Of a DNA stretch of 64,000 bases, positions 25,904 through 35,279 are shown one piece after another (position 1 is the first letter of the stretch; each line of letters starts with the position of its first letter). A model generated the notes under the pieces. The model was not told the DNA's origin, searched no databases, and worked only from the letters and a program-made list of their open reading frames with translations. Source of the DNA: Daejeonella sp. (GTDB lineage: Bacteria; Bacteroidota; Bacteroidia; Sphingobacteriales; Sphingobacteriaceae); the NCBI RefSeq assembly GCF_017495225.1, contig NZ_JAFEIG010000011.1:1-64000 (forward strand), read 5' to 3'. A program made the position numbers and the translations under genes.

Positions 25904-27175
25904 ATGCAAAACTCTGATTCTGAATCAATTATATCAAAAGCCAAGAATATTCCTTTTTTATTTTATTTAATAAAGTGGCTCTTCTTTTCTGCTCTGATTG
26001 GCATTTTAGCAGGTTCTGCCTCCGCATTTTTCTTAGTCGCCTTAGATTTTCTAACAAATTGGCGTGAAAACCACCTTTGGATCATTTCATTTTTACCAAT
26101 AGCAGGTTTAGCAATTGGCTTGGCCTATCATTATTCGGGTTCTGATGTGGTGAAAGGAAACAATTTAGTCTTGGAAGAGTTCCACCATCCTAATAAGCTT
26201 ATTCCCTTAAAAATGGCCCCATTGGTCCTTTTAAGCACATTAGCCACACACCTTTTCGGAGGCTCTGCTGGTCGCGAAGGCACAGCCGTACAAATGGGAG
26301 CAGCTATTTCAGATCAGTTCAGTAAGTTGTTTAGCTTAAATGAAAACGATCGAAAAATTCTATTAATTATTGGCATCAGCGCAGGATTTGCGGCTGTTTT
26401 TGGCACTCCCCTAGCAGGCGCTGTATTTGCACTTGAGGTTTTAATCTTAAAAAAGTTTAAAACAGATGCCATTTTTCCGAGTTTAATTGCTGCATTTATT
26501 GCCGATTTTACCTGTCTAGCCTGGAATGTAAGTCATAGCAATTATAGCATTCCGCTTGTACCCGAAATGGGAATTATCAATCTTTCATGGGCGGCATTTG
26601 TGGGTATTATTTTCGGAATGGTTGCCTGTTTTTTTTCAAAATCAATGCAAACTTGGAGCAATTTATTCAAGAAATGGGTTAAATACGCCCCTTTTCGTCC
26701 CATGATTGGCGGTATTGTAATTGCATTGGCAGTTTTTTTCATCGCTGATACCAAATATATTGGCTTAGGTATTCCAACTATCCAAAGTGCCTTCAGCAAT
26801 AATTTAGAACCTTACGATTTCATCTTAAAAATACTATTTACCAGCTTCACCATTGGTGCAGGTTTTAAAGGCGGTGAAGTTACTCCCCTCTTTTTTATTG
26901 GCGCCACATTAGGCAATGCGCTGGTTTGGTTTGTCCCACTTCCTCTTGCATTATTAGCCGGAATGGGCTTTGTAGCAGTATTTGCGGGTGCTAGCAATAC
27001 TCCAATTGCCTGTACCCTAATGGGGATAGAGCTTTTCGGAGTCGAAAGTGCTGTTTTTATAGGGATAGCCTGTCTCCTTTCCTACTTCTTCTCAGGCCAT
27101 AAAGGGATATATAGTTCGCAAAATCAATCGCGACTCAAAAAAGCATTTTATAAGAAATTAGGATTAGAAAAATAG
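25904..27175 (+). CDS. CLC-family anion/proton antiporter, fluoride-type motifs
   Basis: A 423-aa, roughly 10-12-span membrane protein of the CLC superfamily. Key motifs: GSAGREGTAVQMGAA (the GREG loop ending in Thr rather than Pro), FGTPLAGAVFALEV with the gating-loop Glu, and GFKGGEVTPLFFIGATLGN in place of the canonical GxFxP. These departures match what I recall of the CLC-F clade (F-/H+ antiporters) rather than Cl-/H+ exchangers. There are no CBS domains. The 121 bases upstream do not show the conserved fluoride (crcB) riboswitch, so regulation is unclear. Calling it fluoride-specific is a family inference. Confidence 0.75.
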   Translation: MQNSDSESIISKAKNIPFLFYLIKWLFFSALIGILAGSASAFFLVALDFLTNWRENHLWIISFLPIAGLAIGLAYHYSGSDVVKGNNLVLEEFHHPNKLIPLKMAPLVLLSTLATHLFGGSAGREGTAVQMGAAISDQFSKLFSLNENDRKILLIIGISAGFAAVFGTPLAGAVFALEVLILKKFKTDAIFPSLIAAFIADFTCLAWNVSHSNYSIPLVPEMGIINLSWAAFVGIIFGMVACFFSKSMQTWSNLFKKWVKYAPFRPMIGGIVIALAVFFIADTKYIGLGIPTIQSAFSNNLEPYDFILKILFTSFTIGAGFKGGEVTPLFFIGATLGNALVWFVPLPLALLAGMGFVAVFAGASNTPIACTLMGIELFGVESAVFIGIACLLSYFFSGHKGIYSSQNQSRLKKAFYKKLGLEK

Positions 27176-27271
27176 GGCTTAAGGATGCCTATTAGGATAA
27201 AATCTGATCATGACGCTTGATAATATCTTGAAAATTTAGTATATTGTATTAATTAAATAAAAACAAGAATT

Positions 27272-27478
27272 ATGAAAGCAAACATGGGTAGTACCGACAA
27301 AATCATCCGTATTCTGGCTGCAGTTTTAATTGCTGTTCTTTATTTCACCAATTTAATTTCAGGCACTTTGGCAACAATACTATTAGTTATTGCTGGCGTG
27401 TTCATCCTAACTAGCTTCATTAGTTTTTGTCCGCTTTACTTACCATTTGGCATCTCAACCAAGCCGAAAAATAAGTAG
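27272..27478 (+). CDS. DUF2892 (YgaP-type) membrane protein
   Basis: A 68-aa protein: MKANMGSTDKIIRILAAVLI, then two hydrophobic helices and SFCPLYLPFG at the end, the DUF2892 signature (GxxDrxiRi...CPly..lG). It is the small membrane domain found fused to rhodaneses in YgaP, here free-standing. Function is unknown. Confidence 0.85.
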   Translation: MKANMGSTDKIIRILAAVLIAVLYFTNLISGTLATILLVIAGVFILTSFISFCPLYLPFGISTKPKNK

Positions 27479-27522
27479 CTGGATTATTAGCAGATTAGTT
27501 TCACAAATATTTAGGCTGCATT

Positions 27523-27975
27523 ATGAACATCAATGAAACACTCATCGGGTCATTAGAAGAAGGCCGAACTCGATTTACAAAGCTCTTAGCTGAATTACAT
27601 GAAGATGATCTAAAGAAAAGATTATCGCCCTCCCCTAACTCCGCAGGATTTTTAATCAGACATATTGGCGATGTTGAATTTTTGTTCGCTAAGAATTTAT
27701 TCAAAATACCTGATATTCAAGTGCATGCTAAAACGGTAATTGATCAGAAGGATAGTGGCGAGTGGACTAATCTAAGTGAATTATTGGTTTATACTCAAAA
27801 ATCATTCGACACCTTGAAGTCTGCTATTTTACAGCAAAAAGAAGATGAATGGGATAATCTAGTGGTAACCAAAGAATTTGGCAGCAAAACAAAAGCCGAA
27901 GCTTTTGGACGAATTATCACGCACACGGCATATCATGCTGGTCAGTTGGCAATAATTTTAAAGTATGGGCAATAG
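27523..27975 (+). CDS. DinB-family protein
   Basis: A 150-aa four-helix protein of the DinB/YfiT metal-binding superfamily. The putative metal-binding His are in FLIRHIGDVEFLF (residues about 43-55) and HTAYHAGQLAIIL (near 135-148). DinB-like proteins are often damage- or thiol-linked, but the substrate is unknown. It begins 45 bases after the DUF2892 gene. Confidence 0.8.
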   Translation: MNINETLIGSLEEGRTRFTKLLAELHEDDLKKRLSPSPNSAGFLIRHIGDVEFLFAKNLFKIPDIQVHAKTVIDQKDSGEWTNLSELLVYTQKSFDTLKSAILQQKEDEWDNLVVTKEFGSKTKAEAFGRIITHTAYHAGQLAIILKYGQ

Positions 27976-28042
27976 AAATTAAAGGAATGATATTTAATTT
28001 TCCATCAAGCCTATTCAATTATTATATCAGATTAAGCAAGGA

Positions 28043-28951
28043 ATGCGCCTTAAGAAAACAGAACATACATCGGAAAAGCAGAATCAAAAACAGGGCATTC
28101 TTATAACTAAAATGTCGGGCGATCAAGTCTATTTTGATGAAGAAAAATTAAAAAGATCATTGAGGCGTTCAAAAGCTGATGAAGACATCATCGCTCAAGT
28201 TATCGAAAAGGTAAAAAAGGAGCTATATGATAGCATGCCGACCAAAGAAATATACAGACTTGCATTTTCACACCTCAGAAAGTATTCTGCCACATCAGCA
28301 TCCAGGTATAAACTAAAAAGCGCTATTCTCGAATTAGGCCCCAGTGGCTTCCCATTCGAAAAATATGTTGCCGAATTATTGAAGTTTAAAAATTATCGAA
28401 CAGAAGTGGGGAGTGTTGTTCAGGGGCACTGTGTAACACATGAGATAGATATTTTAGCAGAAAATGAGCATCAGTATTTAATAGTGGAATGTAAATTCCA
28501 TAGCGATCAAAGGCGCTTTTGCGATATTAAAGTCCCACTTTACATCCACTCAAGATTTAAGGATGTAGAGAGTAAAATGCGGGAGAAACAGAGTAAAATT
28601 GAGAAATTGTATGTTGGCGGACTAGTAACTAATACCCGATTTTCGAGCGATGCACTTCAATATGGCAAGTGCATGTCAATGTTCATGCTTAGCTGGGATT
28701 ATCCTATGAATAAAAGTTTAAAAAACCTGATCGATGAATCGGGCTTACATCCAATAACCAGCCTTTTAACTCTTTTAAAGCATGAGAAAGATCAAATACT
28801 CAGTAAGGGAATAGTATTATGTAAGGATTTGATAAATAAAGAGCAGATCCTCGCTGAGATGGGTATTTCTGAAACGCGGATTAAAAAAATTGTTGATGAG
28901 GTAAAATCAATTTGTGAATCATTAGCCTTGAATAATCCAGAAAAGATTTAA
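28043..28951 (+). CDS. ATP-cone domain fused to restriction-endonuclease-like domain
   Basis: A 302-aa protein. The N-terminal ATP-cone (about residues 20-105; ILITKMSGDQVYFDEEKLKRSL and DSMPTKEIYRLAFSHLRK) is the nucleotide-sensing module best known from ribonucleotide reductase and NrdR. It is followed by a PD-(D/E)xK nuclease core (about 110-240) with EIDILAENE and VECKFH as catalytic residues, and an alpha-helical tail containing LAEMGISETRIKKIV, possibly a helix-hairpin. The combination suggests a nuclease gated by ATP/dATP level. No methylase or partner is adjacent. Confidence 0.8.
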   Translation: MRLKKTEHTSEKQNQKQGILITKMSGDQVYFDEEKLKRSLRRSKADEDIIAQVIEKVKKELYDSMPTKEIYRLAFSHLRKYSATSASRYKLKSAILELGPSGFPFEKYVAELLKFKNYRTEVGSVVQGHCVTHEIDILAENEHQYLIVECKFHSDQRRFCDIKVPLYIHSRFKDVESKMREKQSKIEKLYVGGLVTNTRFSSDALQYGKCMSMFMLSWDYPMNKSLKNLIDESGLHPITSLLTLLKHEKDQILSKGIVLCKDLINKEQILAEMGISETRIKKIVDEVKSICESLALNNPEKI

Positions 28952-29683
28952 AACAATACGATATCTATTTACCAACACTAATCAATCCCATTTATTTCAA
29001 TCTGTAAAATTTAGATCATCTTTAATTAGGTATTTATTCTTTCCTTAATCCAAACTAAAAATATTGTAATTAAATTAATCAAAAAGAAAAATATTTAAAA
29101 AATCGATTATTAATTTCTGGAAAATAAAAATAATTTAAAATAAATAAAATAATGCAATGATGCATTATTTTATTTATTCATTAAAAATTTATGTTTTTCG
29201 CGGTTAGTCGTAGGGTAGCGACTTTTTCTTAAATATTGTTCCACAAAGGTCAGTTAAAATCTAATACTCCACAATAGGTAATCATACTCAAATATATATA
29301 CAAAAGAATAATTGTATCGTTAAAATTAATAAAATTAAGTGCATATTTGCCAAATAATTAATAAAATTAGCAAGAACGCATTCAAAAGCCGTCCTAAAGC
29401 CCTAATTTTGAATATTTTAATATTAATTTTTATAGATTAATTCAAAAACAATAATTAAATATATTGAAATAAATTATCTTTAAAAGAAATATTTTTAAGA
29501 TTTTTAATTATGTCTTGATGACAATAAATTGGAATCAATTTTATAAGTGTTTGTACTTATAAATGTGTAATTTATTAGTTCCATGAGTACAAATTACTTA
29601 TATTTATTTATTTATGTACTTAATAAACACTTAGTTTAAAGCACCAAGTTTACCGTGGGATTAATTATTGAACCGAGTCAAAA
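28952..29683. other. 732-bp very AT-rich gap before the phosphorelay genes
   Basis: Contains the hairpin listed separately at 29139-29178 and an imperfect inverted repeat around 29545-29632 (AAGTGTTTGTACTTATA against TATGTACTTAATAAACACTT). No reading frame of note. Confidence 0.6.
29139..29178. terminator. 18-bp perfect hairpin downstream of the ATP-cone nuclease
   Basis: AATAAATAAAATAATGCA (29139-29156) is the exact reverse complement of 29161-29178, with the four-base loop ATGA. The stem is AT-rich and lies 188 bases after the nuclease stop. A TTAAAAATTT stretch follows. It may act as a terminator or a protein-binding element. Confidence 0.5.
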
Positions 29684-32083
29684 ATGAACATCCAAAAATT
29701 AAAAGAGCATTCTTATTTTAATACTTTGAGTGAAAAGGAATATGAAAGTTTAAAAAACTTAGATGTTCAAGTTCATGAAACAGGAATTGCACATTCAGTC
29801 ATACTTAAAAACAAACATGATGACATTTCATTTTACGAAGTTCAATTTATACCTGAATTTAATTCAAATGGAGAAGTAGAAAAGGTAATTATTAATGTTA
29901 ATTCAAGTTCACAAAATGCTTATGAGCAACAGCATTATAAAGCTTTAATTGCAGATAGCACTTCTGAAAATTCAAATTTTACTGCCTTAGCAACCTTTAA
30001 TAAAAAGCTGGAGCTAATCGACTATTTTACATCTAGCGGGGTTGAATTCCATTATTTTTTCAGCAAGCCTGAGACATTAAAAAACTTAAATACTTGGCTT
30101 AGCAATCAGTTTAACAAAACAGGCGAAAATCGTTTATCGCTTTCTGAAAGTGATACGGGAATAAAGAATTTGAGTCTAACTTCCCTAGGCTTAAGCAAGA
30201 AGAATGAGCTTCTATGCATCCGTATTGAATGTGCGGATTATAATTTTTTATTCGATCCGGTAAACAATATCAATAGCCTAGAGAAAAACATTTTAGATTC
30301 CATCCCTGCCGACATTGTCATCATGGATGTAAACCAACGTTATGTATTTCTAAACAAATCTGCTTGTCCTACAGAATCTGTCAGAAAATGGTTGATTGGC
30401 AAAAACGATTTTGAATACTGCCGTTACCGCGACAAGCCAATACATATTGCTGTAAAAAGAAGGACTACCTTTAATGAAACCATATTAACTGGTGCTCCAG
30501 CTTCTTTAGAAGAGCGATTTGAAACAAATGACGGCGATAAACACCATCTTAGAATCTATCAACCCTTACATGATTCAAATGGTCAGGCTAAATGGGTAAT
30601 GGGTTACGGACTTGATCTTACTTCTATCAAAAGCATTGAGTCGGTACTTAATAAAATGACCATTGCCGTACAAGATGCGATGGATGGAATTGCGGTAATT
30701 GATGATAAAGGCCAGTATGTATATGTAAATGAAGCACATATAAAAATGTTTGGCTACAATAATGACCTTGATTTTATTGGTAAGAAATGGCATATGCTTT
30801 ACGAGCAGAATGAAATTGATTATTTAGAAAATAAAATATTTCCACTAGTAAATAAAGATGGTCGCTGGGCGGGCGAAACAATAGCCAAATTAAAAGATGG
30901 ATCTCCTGTTTATCAAGAAATTACGCTTACCAGCCTGGCAGACGGTGGTGTAATATGTATCTGTAGAGATAAAACAGAAGAGAAAAAGCAGAAACAAATA
31001 GCAGATATAGCCGCTATAGTTGCTGATAATACAAGTAGTGTCATCATCATTACTGATCCCAATTTAAGAATTCAATGGGTTAACAAAGCCTTCTCTGATG
31101 TGATGGAGTATAGTTTTGAGGAGGTTTTTGGCAAAGATCCTACTTTCCTCCACGGACCGGAAACAGATTCGAAGGCAATCAAGAAAATTTACAAGCATTT
31201 ACTTGATAAGAAAAGTGTATCAGCAGAGATTCTAAATTATAGTAAAAATGGTCGTAAATATTGGATGCAAGTCAATGTAAGCCCCTTTTACAATGCAGAT
31301 GGCGAATTAGTAAATTTCATCTCTGTAGAAAATGACATCACACAATTAAAACAAGCCGAAGACAATATTAAAAACAGTCTACAGAAAGAAAAAGAGCTCA
31401 ACGAATTAAAAAGTCAGTTTGTAAGTATTGCTTCTCATGAGATTAGAACACCACTAGCAAGTATTCAATCGAGTTCGGATTTAATCCGAATTTTCCTTGA
31501 AAATGATCAAGTACCCAAAGATAAAGTTGAGAAACATATCGATAAAATAGAAAGTCAAATTACAAGGCTTTCTACAATCATGTCGAACCTTTTAACAGTT
31601 GGGCGTATCAACCTAGGCAAATTTGACCTACATAAAAACGAAACGGATATAGAAAATTTTGTTAAAAACATTATCAATGAGTATTTTGCAGTAACATCAG
31701 ATGGCCGTCAAGTCATTTTTAATGTAATTGGAGAAAAACATAAAAGCCATATCGATAAAGTTCTAATGAGCCAGGTTTTAATTAATCTGATCAGCAATGC
31801 TATAAAATACTCGATTGGGAAGCCTAATCCGGAGGTTATTTTGGAGTACCAATCCGACAATTTCACTATCGAAGTAAAAGATAAAGGAATTGGAATTCCA
31901 GCTGGGCAACATAAAAATATATTTAATTCTTTTTTTAGAGCAAACAATGTTGAAAATATACAAGGAACTGGCCTGGGACTAGTTATTGTGAAGAAATTTG
32001 TAGAGATGCATAAAGGAAAAATATCCTTCACCAGTACTTTAGGAAAAGGAACAAGTTTTAAAATAAAATTCCCTTATCAATAA
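29684..32083 (+). CDS. PAS-domain sensor histidine kinase
   Basis: A 799-aa cytoplasmic kinase without a clear membrane segment. There are three recognisable PAS domains (starting about residues 200, 325 and 442; LDSIPADIVIMDVNQRYVFL; AMDGIAVIDDKGQYVYVNEA; IRIQWVNKAF). HisKA follows, with the phosphoacceptor H585 in SIASHEIRTPLASIQ, then HATPase with LINLISNAIKYS (N box) and GIGIPAGQHKN plus GTGLGLVIVKK (G boxes). The first about 190 residues hold an unassigned PAS-like region. It is the first gene of a four-gene signalling cluster, five bases ahead of the response regulator. Confidence 0.9.
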   Translation: MNIQKLKEHSYFNTLSEKEYESLKNLDVQVHETGIAHSVILKNKHDDISFYEVQFIPEFNSNGEVEKVIINVNSSSQNAYEQQHYKALIADSTSENSNFTALATFNKKLELIDYFTSSGVEFHYFFSKPETLKNLNTWLSNQFNKTGENRLSLSESDTGIKNLSLTSLGLSKKNELLCIRIECADYNFLFDPVNNINSLEKNILDSIPADIVIMDVNQRYVFLNKSACPTESVRKWLIGKNDFEYCRYRDKPIHIAVKRRTTFNETILTGAPASLEERFETNDGDKHHLRIYQPLHDSNGQAKWVMGYGLDLTSIKSIESVLNKMTIAVQDAMDGIAVIDDKGQYVYVNEAHIKMFGYNNDLDFIGKKWHMLYEQNEIDYLENKIFPLVNKDGRWAGETIAKLKDGSPVYQEITLTSLADGGVICICRDKTEEKKQKQIADIAAIVADNTSSVIIITDPNLRIQWVNKAFSDVMEYSFEEVFGKDPTFLHGPETDSKAIKKIYKHLLDKKSVSAEILNYSKNGRKYWMQVNVSPFYNADGELVNFISVENDITQLKQAEDNIKNSLQKEKELNELKSQFVSIASHEIRTPLASIQSSSDLIRIFLENDQVPKDKVEKHIDKIESQITRLSTIMSNLLTVGRINLGKFDLHKNETDIENFVKNIINEYFAVTSDGRQVIFNVIGEKHKSHIDKVLMSQVLINLISNAIKYSIGKPNPEVILEYQSDNFTIEVKDKGIGIPAGQHKNIFNSFFRANNVENIQGTGLGLVIVKKFVEMHKGKISFTSTLGKGTSFKIKFPYQ

Positions 32084-32088
32084 AAATT

Positions 32089-32754
32089 ATGAATGAAAGG
32101 AAGCTTAAGGTACTTTTAGTTGAAGATGAGCAGATACTAAGAGAAAATATCGCTCAATTTCTTGAATTAAAGAAATTTAAAGTAATTCAGGCTAAAAATG
32201 GTCTTGAGGCAGATTATATCTTAAAAAAGGCAAACCCTGACATCATTATCTGTGATATTTCTATGCCATTTATGAATGGTATTCAGTTATTAAAGCAGGT
32301 AAGAAAAAATGATCAGTACAATCATATACCATTTATCTTTTTAACAGCAAAAGCTGAAAAAGAGGATTTAAGAAACGGAATGGTTTCAGGGGCTGACGAC
32401 TATATAATTAAGCCTTTTACCTTCAGTGAATTGTTTAATTCGATTCAAAAGAGGATTGAGCGACTTTCGCAAATTAGAAATAACAGTCATTTAAGTAATG
32501 CGCTAGAAGGATCTATTTCACTAAGTAGTGAGGAAGAACATAAAGCTTTATCACAAATTGAAACTCTCTCAAAAACAGAAAGCAAAATTTTGAAAAAAAT
32601 AGCGATGGGAATGACTTCTTTATTAATCAGCCAAGAGTTAAATATAAGCATCAGAACAGCTGAAAATCATCGACATAATATTTGTAAAAAGTTAAATCTT
32701 AAAGGATCAAACTCACTCATAAAGTTTGCCTTGAAATTTAAATCAGTTCTATAG
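32089..32754 (+). CDS. REC-LuxR response regulator
   Basis: A 221-aa protein: receiver domain with Asp56 (DIIICDISMPF) and K in YIIKPF, then a LuxR/GerE helix-turn-helix (about 155-215; TESKILKKIAMGMTSLLISQ, then SIRTAENHRHNICKKLNL). The five-base gap after the PAS kinase and the classical layout make it that kinase's likely partner. Direct targets cannot be read from the sequence. Confidence 0.9.
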   Translation: MNERKLKVLLVEDEQILRENIAQFLELKKFKVIQAKNGLEADYILKKANPDIIICDISMPFMNGIQLLKQVRKNDQYNHIPFIFLTAKAEKEDLRNGMVSGADDYIIKPFTFSELFNSIQKRIERLSQIRNNSHLSNALEGSISLSSEEEHKALSQIETLSKTESKILKKIAMGMTSLLISQELNISIRTAENHRHNICKKLNLKGSNSLIKFALKFKSVL

Positions 32755-32796
32755 CGCCCCAAAATACCATTTTCATTAATTTTTTAATTTAATACC

Positions 32797-34182
32797 GTGT
32801 CTAAAATATTAGTAATTGAGGATCAAGAGGATATACGTGAAAACGTAAAAGAGTTGCTTGAACAAAAGGACTTTCTAGTTGAGACAGCTATAAATGCTGA
32901 GGATGGATTTAAACTTACAAACTCCTTTTTACCCGATCTTATTTTATGTGATTTAATGCTTCCCGATCATTCTGGCATTGATTTTATTAAAAGACTTAAA
33001 GAAAACAAACAGCTTAAAGAAATTCCGGTCATCATCATTACTGGGCATAGTCAGCAAGAAATTTTCAGAAATTCAATGACTCAAGGCGCTGACGATTTTA
33101 TTGTAAAACCCTTTAAAGCAAGGGAGCTTTTCGATGCAGTTGACGCGCAACTTTCAAAAGCTAAAATCAGAAAACAAGACCATCGTTTAATTGCTGAATT
33201 ATCCGAACAATCGCCTCTTCCTATTTTAAGATTGGACGAAAAAGGTAAAATTGTATATTCTAATCCAGCAGCTAAATTCTTGGAAGATGAAAGTTTAATA
33301 AAAGAATTAAACAATCTGATTGAACTTGAAGTAGGTGAAAATTTTGAATTTGAATTCCCTGTAGCCGACAAAATATTCAACTGTATTGTATCCTATAATC
33401 CAGATCATAAATACCATAATGTGTACTTTATCGACAATACAGTCCAGAAAAATGCATTTAGCGAATTAGAAAGTCAAAACACATTAATTGAAAGAAAAAA
33501 TCAAAACCTATCTCAATTTACATATATCGTTGCACACGACTTAAAAGCTCCAGTAATAAACCTCAGGCAGCTTTTAGACCTGCTTTTACAGAACTATCAT
33601 CTCAAATCTAAAACAAAAGATAAAGACCATGTTTTATTGAGCTTATTAAACGAGAGTCTCGACAAGCTTGAAACAGTAATGGAGGACGTTTCTGGGATTT
33701 TAAAAGCAAGAGAAGAAAGCGCTATTCAAAAAAAGGTTATTTTCTCAGTTGCCAAATACGCTAAAAAAGCAGTTAATGAATTTAAGGATGTTTTAAAGGA
33801 CATTAATGCCGAAGTTAGCTTTAACATTGAAAGTAGTCTGAGATTAAACTTTCCCCTAAGTGATTTTTCGACTATTTTATTCAATCTAATTGAAAATGCA
33901 ATAAAATTTAGAGATCCAGAAAGGACATTAAACCTAAATTTCACCGCATCAGAAACACATGATGAGATCATTCTCAAAATTAAAGACAATGGCCTAGGCT
34001 TCGATGAAAAAATAGCAAAAGGAAAACTATTCGTCTTCTATCAAAGAATGCACAGTCAGATTGAAGGTAAAGGCCTCGGACTTCAGTTGGTAAGAAATAT
34101 CATGGATTCGCATGACGGACGAGTGCATTTTATAAGTGCCGCAGGATCTGGCTCAACTTTCCTGCTCAATTTTAAAAAATAA
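32797..34182 (+). CDS. Hybrid receiver-histidine kinase
   Basis: A 461-aa protein with the order reversed from most hybrids. The receiver comes first (Asp52, DLILCDLMLP; KPF near 104), then a PAS-like region (about 140-215), HisKA with H247 in YIVAHDLKAPVINLR, and HATPase (FNLIENAIKFR; DNGLGFDEK; GKGLGLQLVR). Receiver-first kinases can be switched by another kinase, so it may be phosphorylated by the PAS kinase or its partner. It starts at GTG (32797), the only start ahead of the receiver. Confidence 0.85.
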   Translation: MSKILVIEDQEDIRENVKELLEQKDFLVETAINAEDGFKLTNSFLPDLILCDLMLPDHSGIDFIKRLKENKQLKEIPVIIITGHSQQEIFRNSMTQGADDFIVKPFKARELFDAVDAQLSKAKIRKQDHRLIAELSEQSPLPILRLDEKGKIVYSNPAAKFLEDESLIKELNNLIELEVGENFEFEFPVADKIFNCIVSYNPDHKYHNVYFIDNTVQKNAFSELESQNTLIERKNQNLSQFTYIVAHDLKAPVINLRQLLDLLLQNYHLKSKTKDKDHVLLSLLNESLDKLETVMEDVSGILKAREESAIQKKVIFSVAKYAKKAVNEFKDVLKDINAEVSFNIESSLRLNFPLSDFSTILFNLIENAIKFRDPERTLNLNFTASETHDEIILKIKDNGLGFDEKIAKGKLFVFYQRMHSQIEGKGLGLQLVRNIMDSHDGRVHFISAAGSGSTFLLNFKK

Positions 34183-34196
34183 TACCTATCAAAAAC

Positions 34197-34592
34197 ATGT
34201 CAAATATAGAGAGCCCAAAATTTATAGTTATTGATGATGATAACATCAATAATTTTTTAGTCAGAGGGGTATTAAAACAATTATCCTCAAGTTCTGAGGT
34301 GGAGTGCTTCACAAATCCACAACTTGCTTTAGATCATTTAATTGGTCTAGAAAATGAAAAATACAAAGACCTTATAATCTTTTTAGACCTTAATATGCCC
34401 GTAATAAATGGCTGGGATGTATTAGATAAGCTAAGTGAACATTATGGTGCTTGCCTACCTGAAAATGCAAAATTATACATCGCAAGTTCTTCAGATATTG
34501 ATAAAGATATCTCTAGATCCAAAGCTTATGAAATGGTGACAGGTTACCTATCAAAACCCCTAAAATTGGAAAAGCTAAAAGAAATTTTATAA
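34197..34592 (+). CDS. Stand-alone receiver-domain protein
   Basis: A 131-aa single-domain response regulator with Asp64 (DLIIFLDLNMP) and the Lys in YLSKPL. There is no output domain, so it probably shuttles phosphate or allosterically controls another protein. It follows the hybrid kinase after 14 bases and ends five bases before the convergent ABC operon. Confidence 0.85.
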   Translation: MSNIESPKFIVIDDDNINNFLVRGVLKQLSSSSEVECFTNPQLALDHLIGLENEKYKDLIIFLDLNMPVINGWDVLDKLSEHYGACLPENAKLYIASSSDIDKDISRSKAYEMVTGYLSKPLKLEKLKEIL

Positions 34593-34597
34593 GCTAA

Positions 34598-35278
34598 TTA
34601 AAGACTTATTATTCGACCATCTTCCATCTCAATAATTCGGTGTGTATTTTGAGCAAATTCTTGATCATGGGTAACAATCAGTAAAGATTGATTGTAAAGT
34701 TCGGCTAGTTCCTTAAAAATATTGAAAACAATTTCACCGTTTTTCTTGTCGAGATTTCCAGTAGGCTCATCACCCATAATAATTAATGGATCATTAATTA
34801 ATGCCCTTGCTATTGCTATGCGCTGCTTTTGGCCGCCTGAGACTTGATTTGGCTTTTTGAGAGCCTCACTTTCTATTCCTAAAATCTTCAACTTTTCATA
34901 GGCTCGATGTTCGATTTCTTGCTCCGAATATTTACCGAGCTTCAATCCTGGAAGCATCACATTTTTAAGCACCGAAAACTCATTTAGTAGATAATGAAAT
35001 TGAAAAACAAAACCTATTTTTTCATTTCTTACCCTAGCCAAATCAGCTTCCTTCTTATTTTTCATGCTTAGTCCATCAATCAAAATCTCCCCTTCATAAT
35101 CCGTATCCATAGTGGATAAAATATAAAGAAGAGTTGATTTTCCGCATCCAGATTTACCAATCACAGATACAAAATCGCCCCTATTTATGGTAAAATTTAT
35201 ATCATTCAATACCTGAACGGTAATTGGATCATGAAAATATTTCGAAACCGCTTTAGCTTCCAGAATTATTTGACTCAT
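34598..35278 (-). CDS. ABC transporter ATP-binding protein (LolD/MacB-like)
   Basis: A 226-aa ATPase. Walker A GKSGCGKST, Q-loop in FVFQFHYLLNEF, signature VSGGQKQR, Walker B LIIMGDEPTGNLD. The length and the ExxTGNLD motif place it in the LolD/MacB/FtsE branch that drives mechanotransmission type permeases. It partners with the permease whose stop is one base upstream. Transport substrate unknown. Confidence 0.9.
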   Translation of the reverse strand: MSQIILEAKAVSKYFHDPITVQVLNDINFTINRGDFVSVIGKSGCGKSTLLYILSTMDTDYEGEILIDGLSMKNKKEADLARVRNEKIGFVFQFHYLLNEFSVLKNVMLPGLKLGKYSEQEIEHRAYEKLKILGIESEALKKPNQVSGGQKQRIAIARALINDPLIIMGDEPTGNLDKKNGEIVFNIFKELAELYNQSLLIVTHDQEFAQNTHRIIEMEDGRIISL

Positions 35279-35279
35279 G

